Below, piece after piece: positions 1 through 11,001 of a stretch of 64,000 nucleotides of DNA. The stretch's first letter is position 1. Every line of letters starts with the position of its first letter. Under the pieces are notes generated by a model, which saw only the letters and a program-made list of their open reading frames with translations, was not told where the DNA came from and ran no database searches. The DNA lies in NCBI RefSeq assembly GCF_002878395.1, contig NC_061121.1, positions 131,098,464 to 131,162,463 on the forward strand, given 5' to 3'. The position numbers and the translations under genes are program-made. The stretch is from Capsicum annuum (taxonomy: Eukaryota > Streptophyta > Magnoliopsida > Solanales > Solanaceae).

Positions 1-540
1 ATAAAAACTAAGAACAAAGGATTCAAAGATCAAAAGCCGAATCTCAGAATCAATATATTGCTGTGAATATCAAGAGTGCGTAAACAAATACAAAAACATC
101 GAAGGGACATTTAATGAATACAACAGAACTATAAGAATCCTAACATAAATGTAAAAGTAAAATTGGGTCAACAACTACTTACGGACCTACTTACAGGCAA
201 TAGGTACCACCTGCAAACACTAGGTGGGTCGTAAGTCTCAAAAAGAATCAGTAGTTGTCTAAACATTCACCTACAATGCCACTTAAGAGGGGTGTAAGTG
301 GTAGGAAAGTTTCGTAATTCTCAGAGCAAATATCCTAACTTTAGATCTTTTAGAAAAATTTATGTTGACACTTACATGGCCACTTATGGTGGTCATAAAT
401 GCCACTTACAACCTGTAAGTGAATCTATAAGTGATCCCACTGCACACTTCAACTTATTATTCTTATATTTTTCACCAAAACCTAGTTTCCTGCTAATCAA
501 ACACAAAACCACATCACGTCTAACAAAAAAGACTTAAGTA
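1..540. repeat. Non-coding repeat with an ACTTAC/GTAAGT dyad motif array
   Basis: From about 175 to 450 the words ACTTAC, CACTTA and their complements GTAAGT and TAAGTG recur many times at irregular spacing. Examples are around 178-200, 225-235, 290-300, 370-390 and 405-435. The same style of degenerate, dyad-rich array occurs in LTRs elsewhere in this window with other core words, so this is probably LTR or untranslated sequence of a gypsy-type element. No coding potential is recognised; the short open frame at 298-537 is just this array read through. Family assignment is inference. Confidence 0.35.
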
Positions 541-599
541 CTTTCATATTTTCTAATTCTAAGCATCAAAAATGTCATAAAACCATGGCATATCATGTA

Positions 600-1610
600 T
601 TCCTGAGGTTGTGATGATGAGTATTTTTTTAGGCCTATCATTTATCTCCTATTGGGAGTTACCATGGAGATACTCGCACTTCCCAAAAAGTTTTGGAATG
701 TGGTTGCTATTGGTCGACGATCTATAAGAATACAAATGATTATGCCAGGGCCTGTGACCATTGCCATAGTAAAGGCAATATCTCACAGAAGTATAAGCAC
801 CATAGTACACCCATCCTGGAGATTGAGCTATTTGATGTATGGGGTATTGATTTTATAGAACCATATGTGAGTTTGCATGGGATGAAGTATATATTGGTGG
901 TTTTTGACCATGTGTCAAAGTTGGTGAAAGCAATTGCACCTTCAAATAATGAATGTAAGACTATTACAATATTTTTAAAGAGGAATATTTCTCCTAGATT
1001 TGGTACTCGATGAGCTATCACCAATGATGGTGGATCTTATTTTTTCAATCATCTATTCAAGTAATTACTTCTGAAATTTGTTATGAGGTCTCCAACCCAG
1101 AGATAAAGTTTATTTTGGTGAAGAATGTGAATGCCAATAGAATTAATCAATCGAGAAAGTCAAACGATGTACTTTGGAACTATAGGAAATCTAATAAGAT
1201 CCCCATAGGTTCCTTTTATTATCAACTTATTTCAGGAAAGGCATGCCATTTGTCAACTTAACTTGAGCATAAGGCACTATAGGCTTTGAAAAAAAATAAT
1301 TTAAGGTGGAGTATTACCACAATATTGAGATTAAAGAAGATTAATGAGATGGATGAAGTTGTACCATGACAGGAGAATTAAGAGGAAGGAATTCTAACCT
1401 GGTGATTTGGTTATATTATAACTTGAGACTTCAGTTATTTCCTGGAAAGTTTAAGTCAAGGTAGTTTGGATCATTCAACTTAATAAGATTATTCCAACAT
1501 GGTACAATTAAGTTAAAGTGAGATGAGGATGACCCATTCAAGGTGAATAGATATCATATTAAGCATTACATGGGTAGCACAAAAAAAGATAAGTGTTTGA
1601 GAATAAGAGC
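600..1610 (+). pseudogene. Integrase relic of an Athila/Tat-like Ty3/gypsy retrotransposon
   Basis: This is a decayed pol C-terminus. Read across frames it contains an H2C2-type zinc-binding region (CDHCHSKGNIS near 757-790) and the integrase core. The first catalytic Asp lies in VWGIDF (about 838-858) and the second in ITNDGGSYFF (about 1018-1047). A shifted EVSNPEIK at about 1084-1107 matches the segment that carries the catalytic Glu. Downstream come GKACHLST (about 1237-1260), LEHKA and a VNGHRLKHY-like end near 1540-1570. The stretch between the second Asp and the Glu is shorter than in intact integrases, and there are many stops and frameshifts, so it is dead. The integrase type and the following non-coding text (TTAAATAAAGTGCTTCATG at 1656-1674) fit plant Athila/Tat-lineage elements. 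The same host element appears to resume at 5071, after a solo LTR insertion. Confidence 0.85.
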
Positions 1611-1934
1611 CTTGATGAGTTTGAATAGTTAAGGGAGTTGAGTTATGCCATGATGTTAAATAAAGTGCTTCATGAGAGGGAATCCATTATAATAACCCAC
1701 AAAATTCTCTCGAAGTCTGACCCTTAAAGCGTAATCAGTAAAGTGTTAATTCGGCCCTACAAAATTGAGAAGTGTCTTCCCAAGTGAGAAGTATTTTAAA
1801 CCGCATAGAATTTTCTTAATATAAAATTTTTGTCTTGTATAGTATTGAATAAGATTTATGTCGATACAAATTTCACCAAAATCCAACATCTAACGAGGAA
1901 GTTATGGCAGTTTTACAAAAAGCAGTCAGAACTG

Positions 1935-2290
1935 CCCAGGTGTGACGGTCGGGTTGATGGATCGTCGAGCTTGCGACAGACCATCACCCAAACCGTCACA
2001 ACCAAGGTCGTAAATCCCCTTTTTGACTCTAGTGGGATGGCAAAGATGATGGACTGTCAAGATATCGACGAACCATTGCTAGGACCATCGTTGTTGAGGC
2101 AGTGTGGCCTCATCCAGGCCAACGTGTGACGGACGATCCAAAGGACCATTGGTTTTGCGATAGACCATCGCTGAGACCATCGCATCGAGGAAGAATGTTC
2201 TTTTTCTGTTCGATAAGTGATGGACAATTTAACAGACCATTCAGACTAAGCAACGTACTATTGCTTCGACCGTCGTAGCCCCCGTTCTGC
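1935..2290. repeat. CG-rich GACCATCG/CGATGGTC dyad array inside the solo LTR
   Basis: Within about 350 bases the words GACGGTCG, GATGGATCGTCG, GACCATCG, GACCGTCG and their complements occur about a dozen times on both strands, in a window that is otherwise AT-rich. It sits a few hundred bases from the LTR start, where other LTRs in this window also have a CG-rich patch. Retained CG dinucleotides in an otherwise CpG-depleted LTR suggest constraint or recent activity, but that is inference. Confidence 0.6.
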
Positions 2291-3971
2291 ATTTTTAACT
2301 AGCTTTAAAAGGGGATTTTTAGTCTTTTTCCAGTCTTTTCAGCCCCTATTTACACCTGATCAAGGCTCACAATTTTATTTCTCCTCTTCAACATAAAAAA
2401 CTAGGGGTTTCTACAAATCAAAACCCTTCTTTCTTCTTAAAAAAATCAAGAGAAATCAAGAAATCAAGAATCTCTCCAAGAGCCTTCAAGAAAGAGTTTT
2501 CCTAAGGTATGGAGATGTTGATTCTTGGGTCCCTTTCATCCAAGAAGATCAAGAACCCTTTTATAAATTTCAAAGATCTTATGTTTATGAGTTTTCATAA
2601 TTCATGTGAGTTGAAGTTGATGTTCATGCTATTATCGAGTTTTAATTCATGTTTTCTTTATGAGGTTTCAAGCTTTGACCCTAGTATATGATATTCGTGT
2701 GATGTTCATGATAAACCCTTTTCAAGATGCCTATTAAGTGATGTGTTCATGTCAATTAAGTGTAGAAATTGTTGAATAAGCAAAGCATGCTCCCCATATA
2801 TTTGATAAAATGCTTATGTGAAAGAATTAGAGCCATTATAGCATGTGGACTAGAAATCCCCAATTGTGTGCAAACCCATGTATGCCAAGTGTTTGTTGAA
2901 AATCCTCAGTGAATGAATTGTGATATGATAGCATGAAATTAGCCAATTATGTACTCTTCGATACATGCTAAGACTTTAATACATGCTAAGTGTTTGATGC
3001 AAGAACTTTTTAAATGGAGTATGAGCCAATTGCATGTATCACTATACTATCACATGTTGATGATTCCTAAATGCTTGAAGAGATGCTTTAGTGATTGTGA
3101 TGGTGAATGAATGTGTATGGTCTTGATTGTTCAAGAATGGTTATGTTTTACTTTTATGTTAATGAATCCTTGGGGTATTTTATACCCGACAATTTAGCTG
3201 CAGTCTAGAGCCCGTGTCAGTTTTCTCGATAATCTTAGTCAAGCCACAATTCTCAGAACTTAGTGAGTTATAGAACTCTGTACTCTCAGACAGATACAGA
3301 ACTTAAGAAATCTCAGTAATCTCAGTATCACTAGTATTCTAGCCTCAGTTCAGTACTCAGCTCAAACCTAGTAGTATTCAAGTGTTCAATTTGGAACTCA
3401 ATATCATGCAGTCATATATCAAGATTTAGCAGTATTCTGTCAGATACGGAACCAAGTAAATTTAGTGTAACTCAGTTAGGTCATTTAAGAAATATGATCA
3501 ATAACAGATTCAACTTAGTTTAAGTTCAGTTAAAAATCAGTTGAGAGTCCTTCAGGTAGGAGTAGGAGCTAGCACCAAGTGAGTGCAGGGATGGTGGCTC
3601 CCCGTTAGATAGAAAAAGTCGTTAGGAGCAATCCTTGAACTCCAGAAATACATAGCCAGTGCAAGAGCAGGAGTCATCCATTAGAATAAGGATTGACTAT
3701 TATACTTCCTTATGCTTGACTTCCTATGAGGGTCACACATTAGAGAGGCTTGACCAAAGTAGATGTCTTTACCCGTGGCACGATATTGATACCCTTCTAG
3801 CTGGGGTTACAAGTTGGACCGCACTAGTTTAGATTTAGGGAATTTCGGTTAAGTTATAACTCCTATAGTTACAGTTTTAGTATTAATCTTCAGAATAGAA
3901 CTCAAAAATTTGAACTGTCAGGTACAGTAACCTATCTCAGTAAGGAAGTTAGATAGTTCCATAGATTCATG

Positions 3972-4380
3972 GACCACCCGCTAGATAGGACTGGTCCTTT
4001 ATAAAGTTATTCAGTATTAGTATTATTATATTCAGAGATCACCCATTAGATACGCCTGATCTTATCCTTAAATTCAGTTGAGTAATCTCATTATCAGATC
4101 CATAGATCAACCGTTAGATAGGCCTGATCTCATTCTCAGATTCAGTTGAGTATTCTCATTATCAGATTTAGAGATCTTCTACTAGAAAGGTTAGATCTCA
4201 GACATAATCATTACTTATCATTGATAGTAGATTCGGGGATCATCCATTAGAGAGGTTTGATCTCAGATTCAATCAGTCGAGAGTAGCAAGCTCAGAGTTC
4301 AGTCATTGATATGAGTAGATTCAGCTAATCAGCTTCAGTATCATGAGTTTCCGAGAGCACAAGCTAGATAGGACTGATCT
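3972..4380. repeat. Imperfect ~67-bp tandem repeats in the solo LTR
   Basis: Six imperfect copies of a block of the form GATCACCCATTAGATAGGCC followed by TGATCT begin near 3972, 4037, 4105, 4173, 4238 and 4355. The first five are 65 to 68 bases apart and the last is 117 bases away. Each block starts and ends in GATC or a one-base variant, so every unit is itself a short dyad. This is a local expansion inside the LTR, not a CRISPR-type array, because the spacers are also similar to each other (CAGATTCAGTTGAGTAATCT-like). Confidence 0.7.
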
Positions 4381-5070
4381 CAACTTCAGTACTCAGTTAC
4401 CGATATTAGAAGATTCAGTTATTCAAAATCGTAGAATTAGTAGTGAGTTCAGATGACAGTAAAGTAGTATCCTAGTTTCAGTATTTAGAGTCATGATGAT
4501 TCCATTTATGGTTTGTGCATTCATACATATGTCCTCATTCAGCACTCTCATGATTATTCATTTAAGTAATTGTTCATACATAAGCCCTTTTACTTAGCCT
4601 TACCTCATCTGCATACTCAGTACATTCCTGTACTGATGCATTTGTGCTGTGGTGTTTCATTTGACACCATAGGTTCAGAGGAACGAGATACAGAGTAACC
4701 TTAGCAGCTTAGTCCCAATCAGTAGTAGTAGACGTAGCAGTGAGTCCTCTTCAGTTGAGAATGGTCCTTATTTTATTATCGCATCATAATTAGTTTATTT
4801 TTAGTAGACGGAGTTAGTGGGGGACATGTCCCATCAACTCCACAGTTTAGACAGTTTAGAGGTTTTTCGAATAGATGTATCAGTATTTAGTTTTCAGTTT
4901 TTAGTATTTTAGATGTTTTCAACCTTATGGCCAGTTTCGGCCAATTGTCCATATTTATTTCAGATATTATGCAGTGCATAGGTATAGATATTAGTAAAGG
5001 GTTAGGTTGTGGTCCTTCGGGATCATGAGCACCATGTGTCATTCTGGTTCTAGAAAATTGGGTCGTTACA

Positions 5071-6428
5071 CCCATGGGATTGCTGGTGAAGTTTGAGTAG
5101 CCAACATAGCCACATCGTGCCACGATGATAACTCAAGTTCTTCTTAGGTGGCAACCCACGGTTTTAATGTTAACTTTGTTTTGTTCTGCATGAGAAGAAG
5201 TATAAGAAATAACTAGGTTTAGATAAGATTTCAAAAATATAGACAAGTCCAGGTAAGTTGTCTCACGAGTGTAATCTATGAATTGGAGGTACAACTCATT
5301 TCTCATAGACTAGACTCGTGAGAATCATAGGGGATTTTCTATTCACTGAACCTGAATCATGAGTCCTACCCAAAATTTATGAGTACAACCCATGATTCAT
5401 GGGTTGAATCATGGGAATTATATATCTCTAGCATGTTTCTGAATCTTGACTCATGGATTCAACCCATGAGTCATTAGTCAAACCCACTGTTAGTGGGTAC
5501 ATTCGTAGAAATCAGAAAGATAATATTAGTTGCAAAACTTACTCATGAATTCAACCCAAGATTAGTAAGTTCAACTCATGAATCTTGAGTTGGGTCGTGG
5601 GTCACCATAGGGGCCAATTCTAATATTTCATTTAAAAAACACTAGGGCCATGCGACCCAACCTGAATTGACAGTTTTCTTTGAATAAAACATAAACCCGA
5701 TCCACTTCTCCAAGTTCATAACTCCTACTCAAATTCAAACTCCTTCACCATATCACATTCTAATAAACCTACTCAACTCCATCTTTATACCCTACTTCAA
5801 ACCAACAATCTTACGCATACTAAGGTCTTAGAATTATAAAAAGTCAATTATTCTTGCTTCTTCTTGAATTTTTATCATGAGATAAGGTCTCTAATAGATT
5901 AAATTTATTGATAAATTATTCTTGTTTAGGGAAAATTAAGACAAATCTTACACTAAATTTGATCTTGTTTAACTCTCACAAATCTTGAATTAGTTGAAAC
6001 CCAAAATGGGGGAAATAAACTCATTCGATAAAATATAAATTGAATAGGTAAAATTGTGAGTATTTGGGAGCTAAAACTTGAGTAAAAATATGAGTAAAAT
6101 TAAGGTTTGAAAATAAGAAGCAAACCTATGACTCATGAGTTGCACTTATAAGTTGTGGGTTTAACTCATGGGAATCAGACCTAAGGTCCTGTACCTCAGA
6201 GACTTTTTTGGATTCTTATGAGGGATAGTCATGACTCATGAATTAAACCCATAAGTCATGGGTAGAACTGGTAGTTTAGTTTCTCAACCCAAGAGTCCAA
6301 GCCATAAATCATGAATTTAGTCCACGAGTCGTGATCTGGATTCATGGGTTGGATATGCCAAGTTAAACTTACATTTTTATTTTCTGATTAATGTGATTTG
6401 ATTACTAATGATTGTTTATAATGGTACC
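5071..6428 (+). repeat. Athila-like element resumes: non-coding stretch with an ACTCATGAGT/CCCATGAGTC dyad array
   Basis: Directly after the solo LTR the text GGTGGCAACCCACGG (5141-5155) is typical of the post-integrase region of plant Athila/Tat elements. From 5255 to 5640 and again from 6120 to 6360, words such as CTCATGAGT, CCCATGATTCATGGGTT and GACTCATGG occur dozens of times in both orientations. AT-rich, CT-poor sequence (5640-6110) separates the two arrays. No ORF is recognised. The arrays may be two related untranslated or LTR-derived segments; which of these is not resolved. Confidence 0.5.
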
Positions 6429-8202
6429 ATGGCACCAAGAGAAACACCAAAGAAGAGTGTGCAATCTAGATTGAGATATGAGACTCCCAAACAAAGTGGG
6501 TCTGTGGAGGAGTATTCCATTGATTGTGCACCACCGGTACCATACAAAACATAGAGCAAGACTCAAGGAGATGATGCAGCAAGGACCATTACACAGTCGT
6601 TCACTTACCTAGCTTCTTATCGTACACTACAAACTAGATCCCAATCCCTACTAGCTCTCATGGATAGGCCATGAATGAAGAATGTAGGGAGGTTACCATT
6701 ACACTCATCTTCTCCCTCAACTGTCTGACGAGACAGAGAAGGGATTTAGTTCAACTAATAGTTATGAAGAGTCAACCTTCCTCTAGTTGGAGCAGGGGGT
6801 GGAGTTTGAGTTAGGTATTGTAGATATAATTATAGATGCTCTCAGTCGAATAATGAAGTAGAGTCGTAAGAGGGTGAGGAGGATTTTGCTTGATTGAGAT
6901 AATATGAGATTAATAAAAGAGATTTTAGTGAGATTAAAAATATTTCTTTCCTTTGTTTGATACAGAGATTTGGTGATGTGGCGGGTGTACTAGTATTACC
7001 AGAGATTGATCATTGTGTCAAGGTTTCCTGGGTGGCTAATATAGGGTTGATTCCTAATGACGCCAACCTAGTGGCACAAAATAAGACACATACTTCTACC
7101 TATTTTGGAATGTCCTATTTTGAGAGGCCTATAGGATCGACTGATTAGGTTGAGAGACCGACATCGGGTGGCAATATTAGGATAAAAAGCTTGTCGAAAA
7201 TAACTTCACCTACTATGGACATTGAGGGGGCTATGGGCATATCAACTTTAACTTTTGCTTCTATAGTGTCCTCCCGCCCATTGGTTTCATGTATGGTGAG
7301 AGTATCTACAGAGTTTTTATAATAGTTGGTAGATGGAAAACCTGAGTTGGTAGAGCACTAGACACATAACAATACCGTGTGGGATAAGTTACTTAGTTAG
7401 ATTTGACCTTAGGTGTGGACTACTTTGGAATCATCATAGGCACAAGTTGAGTCGAGGATGATAACCACTATAAATTGGTTTACTAGAGAGATATATGGAT
7501 AAATAGATAGTTTTAAAATCCATAAGTGACTCAATGAGGCTCAAGTTCCTAACATATCTTTCTTATGCAAAGAGGTTGCCAAGTTGAGATTAGAGGTTTG
7601 TTCTTTAGTTGAGAGACACACTCCTATCATACCTCTGGTTATACCTTAAATTCCATATTTATATCCTGCACCACTATCACTAATATTATATTTTTCTGTT
7701 GATAGTAATGAGGCTCAAACTAGTAGGGCAAAGAAAGGATGAGAGAATGACGAGAAAAATGATAGCTTGAATGAATTTGTACTGGAACTAAAAAGGGTCA
7801 CCACATAGTCTAATATCTAATACTAGATTGCTGAGAGTGAGCATACCCTATGTGAGTTGGGTGCCTCTTTTTGTCGAGCACCACAACCTTTTGGTGCTAT
7901 GCTCGATGTGCCTCCTAAAGTCGTAGATGGCAATGAGGTTGCATAGGACACCTAGAGCATCTCAGGTATGTACAAACACCCATATATTCTTTATTTTCTT
8001 AGTATGCACTAGGGATGGTGCAATAACTTTTAGGTTAGGTGGGGGTATACCAACCAGTCAGGGCTTTTATTGCCATATCTCTTTTATCGGAGTGTGGTAT
8101 CATAGCAGAACCAACATATTAGTTTGTTGTATTGTTTGTGATTTTTGTTATGTTTTTTATTTGTCTAGAAGAAAAATGAGGAACCTTGGTGAAGTAAAAT
8201 AA
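6429..8202 (+). pseudogene. Degenerate second ORF of the Athila-like element (env-position, plant-transposon-protein type)
   Basis: An ATG at 6429 opens a short basic, Ser/Pro-containing stretch (MAPRETPKKSVQSRLRYETP) and then meets repeated stops. Further in-frame pieces lie at 6957-7148 and 7150-7320, and a coiled-coil-like piece (EVAKLRLEVCSLVERH) lies near 7572-7620. Position downstream of integrase, and a basic start followed by a helical tail, match the extra ORF found after pol in many plant Athila elements. I recognise no conserved motif strongly enough to name a domain. The open frame at 7927-8202 at the end lies in different text and may be chance. Confidence 0.45.
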
Positions 8203-9537
8203 TTGTGTTTTTATGTATTTAAAAATAAATTATACCCCCTTAAAATTTTTGTGAACTATGTTCTAAGAGGATATGTAGTGACCATTATTGAATCTAGGTG
8301 TGGTATTAGTATTTGGGATAAAATAATCACAGATTAGCATTGCATAAACTAGATATGTTGTAGTTTTATAATGTAATCCTATGTTATATGTGTGTAGGAG
8401 GTTTTTACCTAATTTGCTTTGTGTGTTTAATCTAAAACTTTACCGGTTTGTCTTGCCTAGGTCTAGAATAGTTGGTTGGGATATGATCATAGGCCATATT
8501 TAAATAAGTTAACTCATATCCTAAAAGACCGACCAAATGAGAATAAGTATCCCTTGATCCCTAATTTGAGCTTAAATTGACCTATTTTCATAGTTTAAAC
8601 TTTTCACCTTCCAATTTCAATTACAATAAACCTGTTTTATCTCAAGTATCTCCTTGGAGATTGTGTGCCGTAACTCAGGGAAATCACCTAAATTGAGGGT
8701 GGCTATCATAGGGGTGCACCAAAGACGAGCATAAAAAATTTTAGGGTTGGGTGTGGTAAAAAAAAAGAAAGTGAAAAGAACTAATAAATATACCAACCAA
8801 ACTAAACCACACCTGATCTGATAATAAAAAAAGTAGAAATAGTGAGAATAAAAGAAGAATAGTTAAGTAGTAGATCCAAAAATATAGTGTAGTGTTAAGG
8901 AGGGTGATTTACTATTTTCCATACGTACCATACCTTTCCCAAGTCTGCATTAAAAGTTGAGAAAAGTCCTATATCGATCCTAGTCTAACTGTCCGAAAAC
9001 TAAGGCATAGAAAATAAGGGAAAGCCCATGGTATTCCATGCATATTGAATTGAACTTCTTTGTGACCATGAGTGTTTTTATAAATTCCCTGCATTTATAT
9101 GTATTATGATATTGTGAGAGTTGGTACTTTCTTGTTGTAAGGGTACATAGGTTGCATTGTTAGATACTTATTGTTTGGGTAGTGTCATTTGCGTACATGC
9201 TTGGTTGTTTGTTGCTAATTTGATTTCAACACTTGATTCCTTCAGTTTCATTATATTGTGTTACATGGATACACATAGTGATTTGGAAATTTTGCATAGA
9301 ATAGGGTGGGAAGTTGAGATAAAATGAATAAATTAATTGTAGTACGTGCATTAGGTTTCTTTAGTTAAGCCTCATTATTATTTATTGTGTGTTAATTTCC
9401 TGAGGACATACAAACATTCTCGGTTGAGTGTGTTGATGTTTCATGCCACTTTTGATGCTTAAAATAAGGAAATTATGCAGGAACTTACGTATTCTTATTG
9501 GATATGATGTGTGTTTGTGGTGATTTTGCAGGAAAAT
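8203..9537. other. Non-coding tail, probably the 3' region of the Athila-like element
   Basis: There is no ORF over 50 codons with recognisable content. The sequence is AT-rich, with one short purine run near 8758-8780. The block near 8930-9030 (AAGTCTGCATTAAAAGTTGA onwards) resembles the non-coding 3' regions of Athila-type elements. A clear LTR boundary for that element was not found before the next LTR head begins at 9538. Confidence 0.3.
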
Positions 9538-9883
9538 TGTAACACCCTCTAGTATTCTTGGTTCGATTCAGATTTTAGTTGCACGCATAGGGGGATTAAG
9601 ACGTGAAAATTTTACTAAGTGTTGGGGACATAGCCATTTTTGAGACCCCTAAACTTTGAGGATTTTTATTTTGGTCTTCCTGACCCCGAGACATTGGTTT
9701 TTGAGTTAATTCATGTTCAGAGAAGTAGGTAATATGTCTCGGGGGGTTTCAGATTTTTTGGGCAAGGTTTGGGGCATTTTTGTAAAGTGAATATAGTGAG
9801 TCACCATGATAATACCGCATCGCGGCCTTATTCCTGACATCACATTCACCATGTTGTGGTGAAGAAAATCGACTACTGAAATT
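9538..9883 (+). mobile_element. Truncated 5' end of a Tekay/Del-like LTR
   Basis: The start TGTAACACCCTCTAGTATTC and the following 300 bases match, block by block, the first part of the LTRs at 40198 and 48435. Shared blocks are TTTTAGTTGCA, AAAATTTT.CTAAGTGTTGGGG, CCCCGAGACATTGGTTTTTG and a CCGCATCGCGG patch at 9818-9828. The match stops at about 9883, where the sequence switches to the inner part of the long-TIR element. The missing remainder (about 2.6 kb) was lost in a deletion or recombination. Confidence 0.8.
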
Positions 9884-10223
9884 TGAAGAAGATGATTCAA
9901 GGGGAGGGGCAGGTGTACTTTGAGAAGATGATTCATGGGGGGTGGGGGTGGGGCATTTTTGTATATAAATTAATTATATAAGAACTATTTGGATAAAAAA
10001 TGAAAAATGTCATATTATTGGTCATTTAGACGTCATATTGGTCACTTTACATTTCATATTGCGTGTAATACACACATATCATATATTTTTGCAGATTATC
10101 TAAAAAGTGTCCAAATGACACACCCATATGCTAGTTGAGGTGCCTAAAGTGAACAACGTCTACTTAAGGTGCCAAAATGAATGATCGTACAAAGTTTAGG
10201 TGTCTGTTGATGAGTTTCGCCTT
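9884..10223. mobile_element. Right half of a long-TIR DNA element (third copy)
   Basis: The sequence matches the right halves of the elements at 32888-34110 and 39356-51667. It starts with GAAGAAGATGATTCAAGGGG, contains TTATTTGGATAAAAAA-like text and ends in the right terminal repeat (GAGGTGCCTAAAGTGAACAA to TGATGAGTTTCGCCTT). The left half is absent; the joint is with the LTR fragment at 9883. The bases after the end, CAATAAAATATGG, match the flank of the other copies. Confidence 0.8.
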
Positions 10224-10815
10224 CAATAAAATATGGTTATTGCCATTGTTTAAATTAAAAAAAAAAGTCATACCACATAGATTGAAATTAAATAAGTAAA
10301 AAAAATAGCACATTTATAAAATTATAAAAGTGGCACAAAACATTTGAAAGCTGCAAAAGTCATTTAAAAGCAGCATTGGAAATGTAAAAAGTTTTAATAG
10401 TGCTCATTGGATGGGCTCATCCCATTTGTCATTGTCTCTATTTCCCCAAATTCTTATACTTTACCCATCTATTTTTATTTGATCGTCATTAAGTTTACAC
10501 AAACCTTAAGAAAACATAAATAATAAAGATAATTTTAATATTTTTTTCGTTTAAAAAATAATGACCTACTTTTCTTTTTAGTCCATTTCAAAAAGAATGA
10601 CCCCTTTCCTTTTTAGCAACTTTTAAATATTAAATTTCCACGTTGAATGTTTAATATCACAATATTGAAGGATATTATGGTACATTTGATATATCTTTAA
10701 TTTAACACCATGAGATTCAAAAGTCTTCTTTATTTTCTTAAACTCCATGCCAAGTCAAACTAGGTCATTTTTTTTGAAATAGAGGGAGTATTATTTTTTA
10801 AATATAATAAATTTA
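10224..10815. repeat. Unit-derived repeat with a Stowaway-like MITE (about 10541-10788)
   Basis: These bases match 34111-34655 and 51668-52240, so they are a detached piece of the 6.2 kb unit that forms the array further right. Inside, from about 10541 to 10788, lies a MITE-like segment. Its right end is GAGGGAG followed by TA, and its left end is CGTTTAAAAAATAATGACC, the complement of the right inner sequence (AGGTCATTTTTTTTGAAAT). The GAGGGAG/TA edge is the Stowaway signature. The left CTCCCTC edge is eroded in all three copies. Confidence 0.65.
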
Positions 10816-11001
10816 AGGGTTAATTATTATGTTGAGAGGCCTGGCGATTTTTTGGTTGTTATACTCTATTTCTCTGTTTCTATAGCTTTGGAGTTTGTTA
10901 TTATATTGACAATATACTTCGATCTTGCATTTATTTTGATTGTTGTCATACTTATATCTTTAAATAATAAATTGATCTTTTTAATGATTGAAAAGATAGG
11001 A

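Larger units (their letters stand above)
1688..5070 (+). mobile_element. Solo LTR (3.4 kb) of a Tekay/Del-like gypsy family, inserted in the Athila-like element
   Basis: The left end TATAATAACCCA (1688-1699) and the right end TGGGTCGTTACA (5059-5070) are inverted relatives: an original TGTAACGACCCA with three transitions on the left. The flanks TCCAT (1683-1687) and CCCAT (5071-5075) look like a 5-bp target duplication with one mismatch. Removing the LTR rejoins the typical host text around GGGAATCCATGGGATTG. The interior has landmarks shared with the other long LTRs here: a TTGGGGTATTTTATACCC-like block near 3170, a GAGTGCAGGGATGGTGGCTC-like block near 3580, and a GATCATGAGCACC-like block near 5020. 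No primer site or coding region lies next to either end, which is why it is called solo. The strand is inferred from the similarity of block order to the LTRs at 40198 and 48435. Confidence 0.8.

Noticed and set aside
3972..4380. Possible CRISPR-like array (regular 67-bp spacing)
   Set aside because: Spacers resemble each other, repeats are imperfect and the context is a plant LTR. It is an ordinary tandem expansion.
7927..8202. 91-codon plus frame in the Athila-like tail
   Set aside because: Composition and position suggest chance read-through in non-coding text. No link to the preceding degenerate ORF could be shown.
10541..10788. Calling the type 1 MITE a complete Stowaway
   Set aside because: Only the right terminus has GGGAG plus TA; the left CTCCCTC edge is missing in all three copies. 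It is listed as Stowaway-like only.
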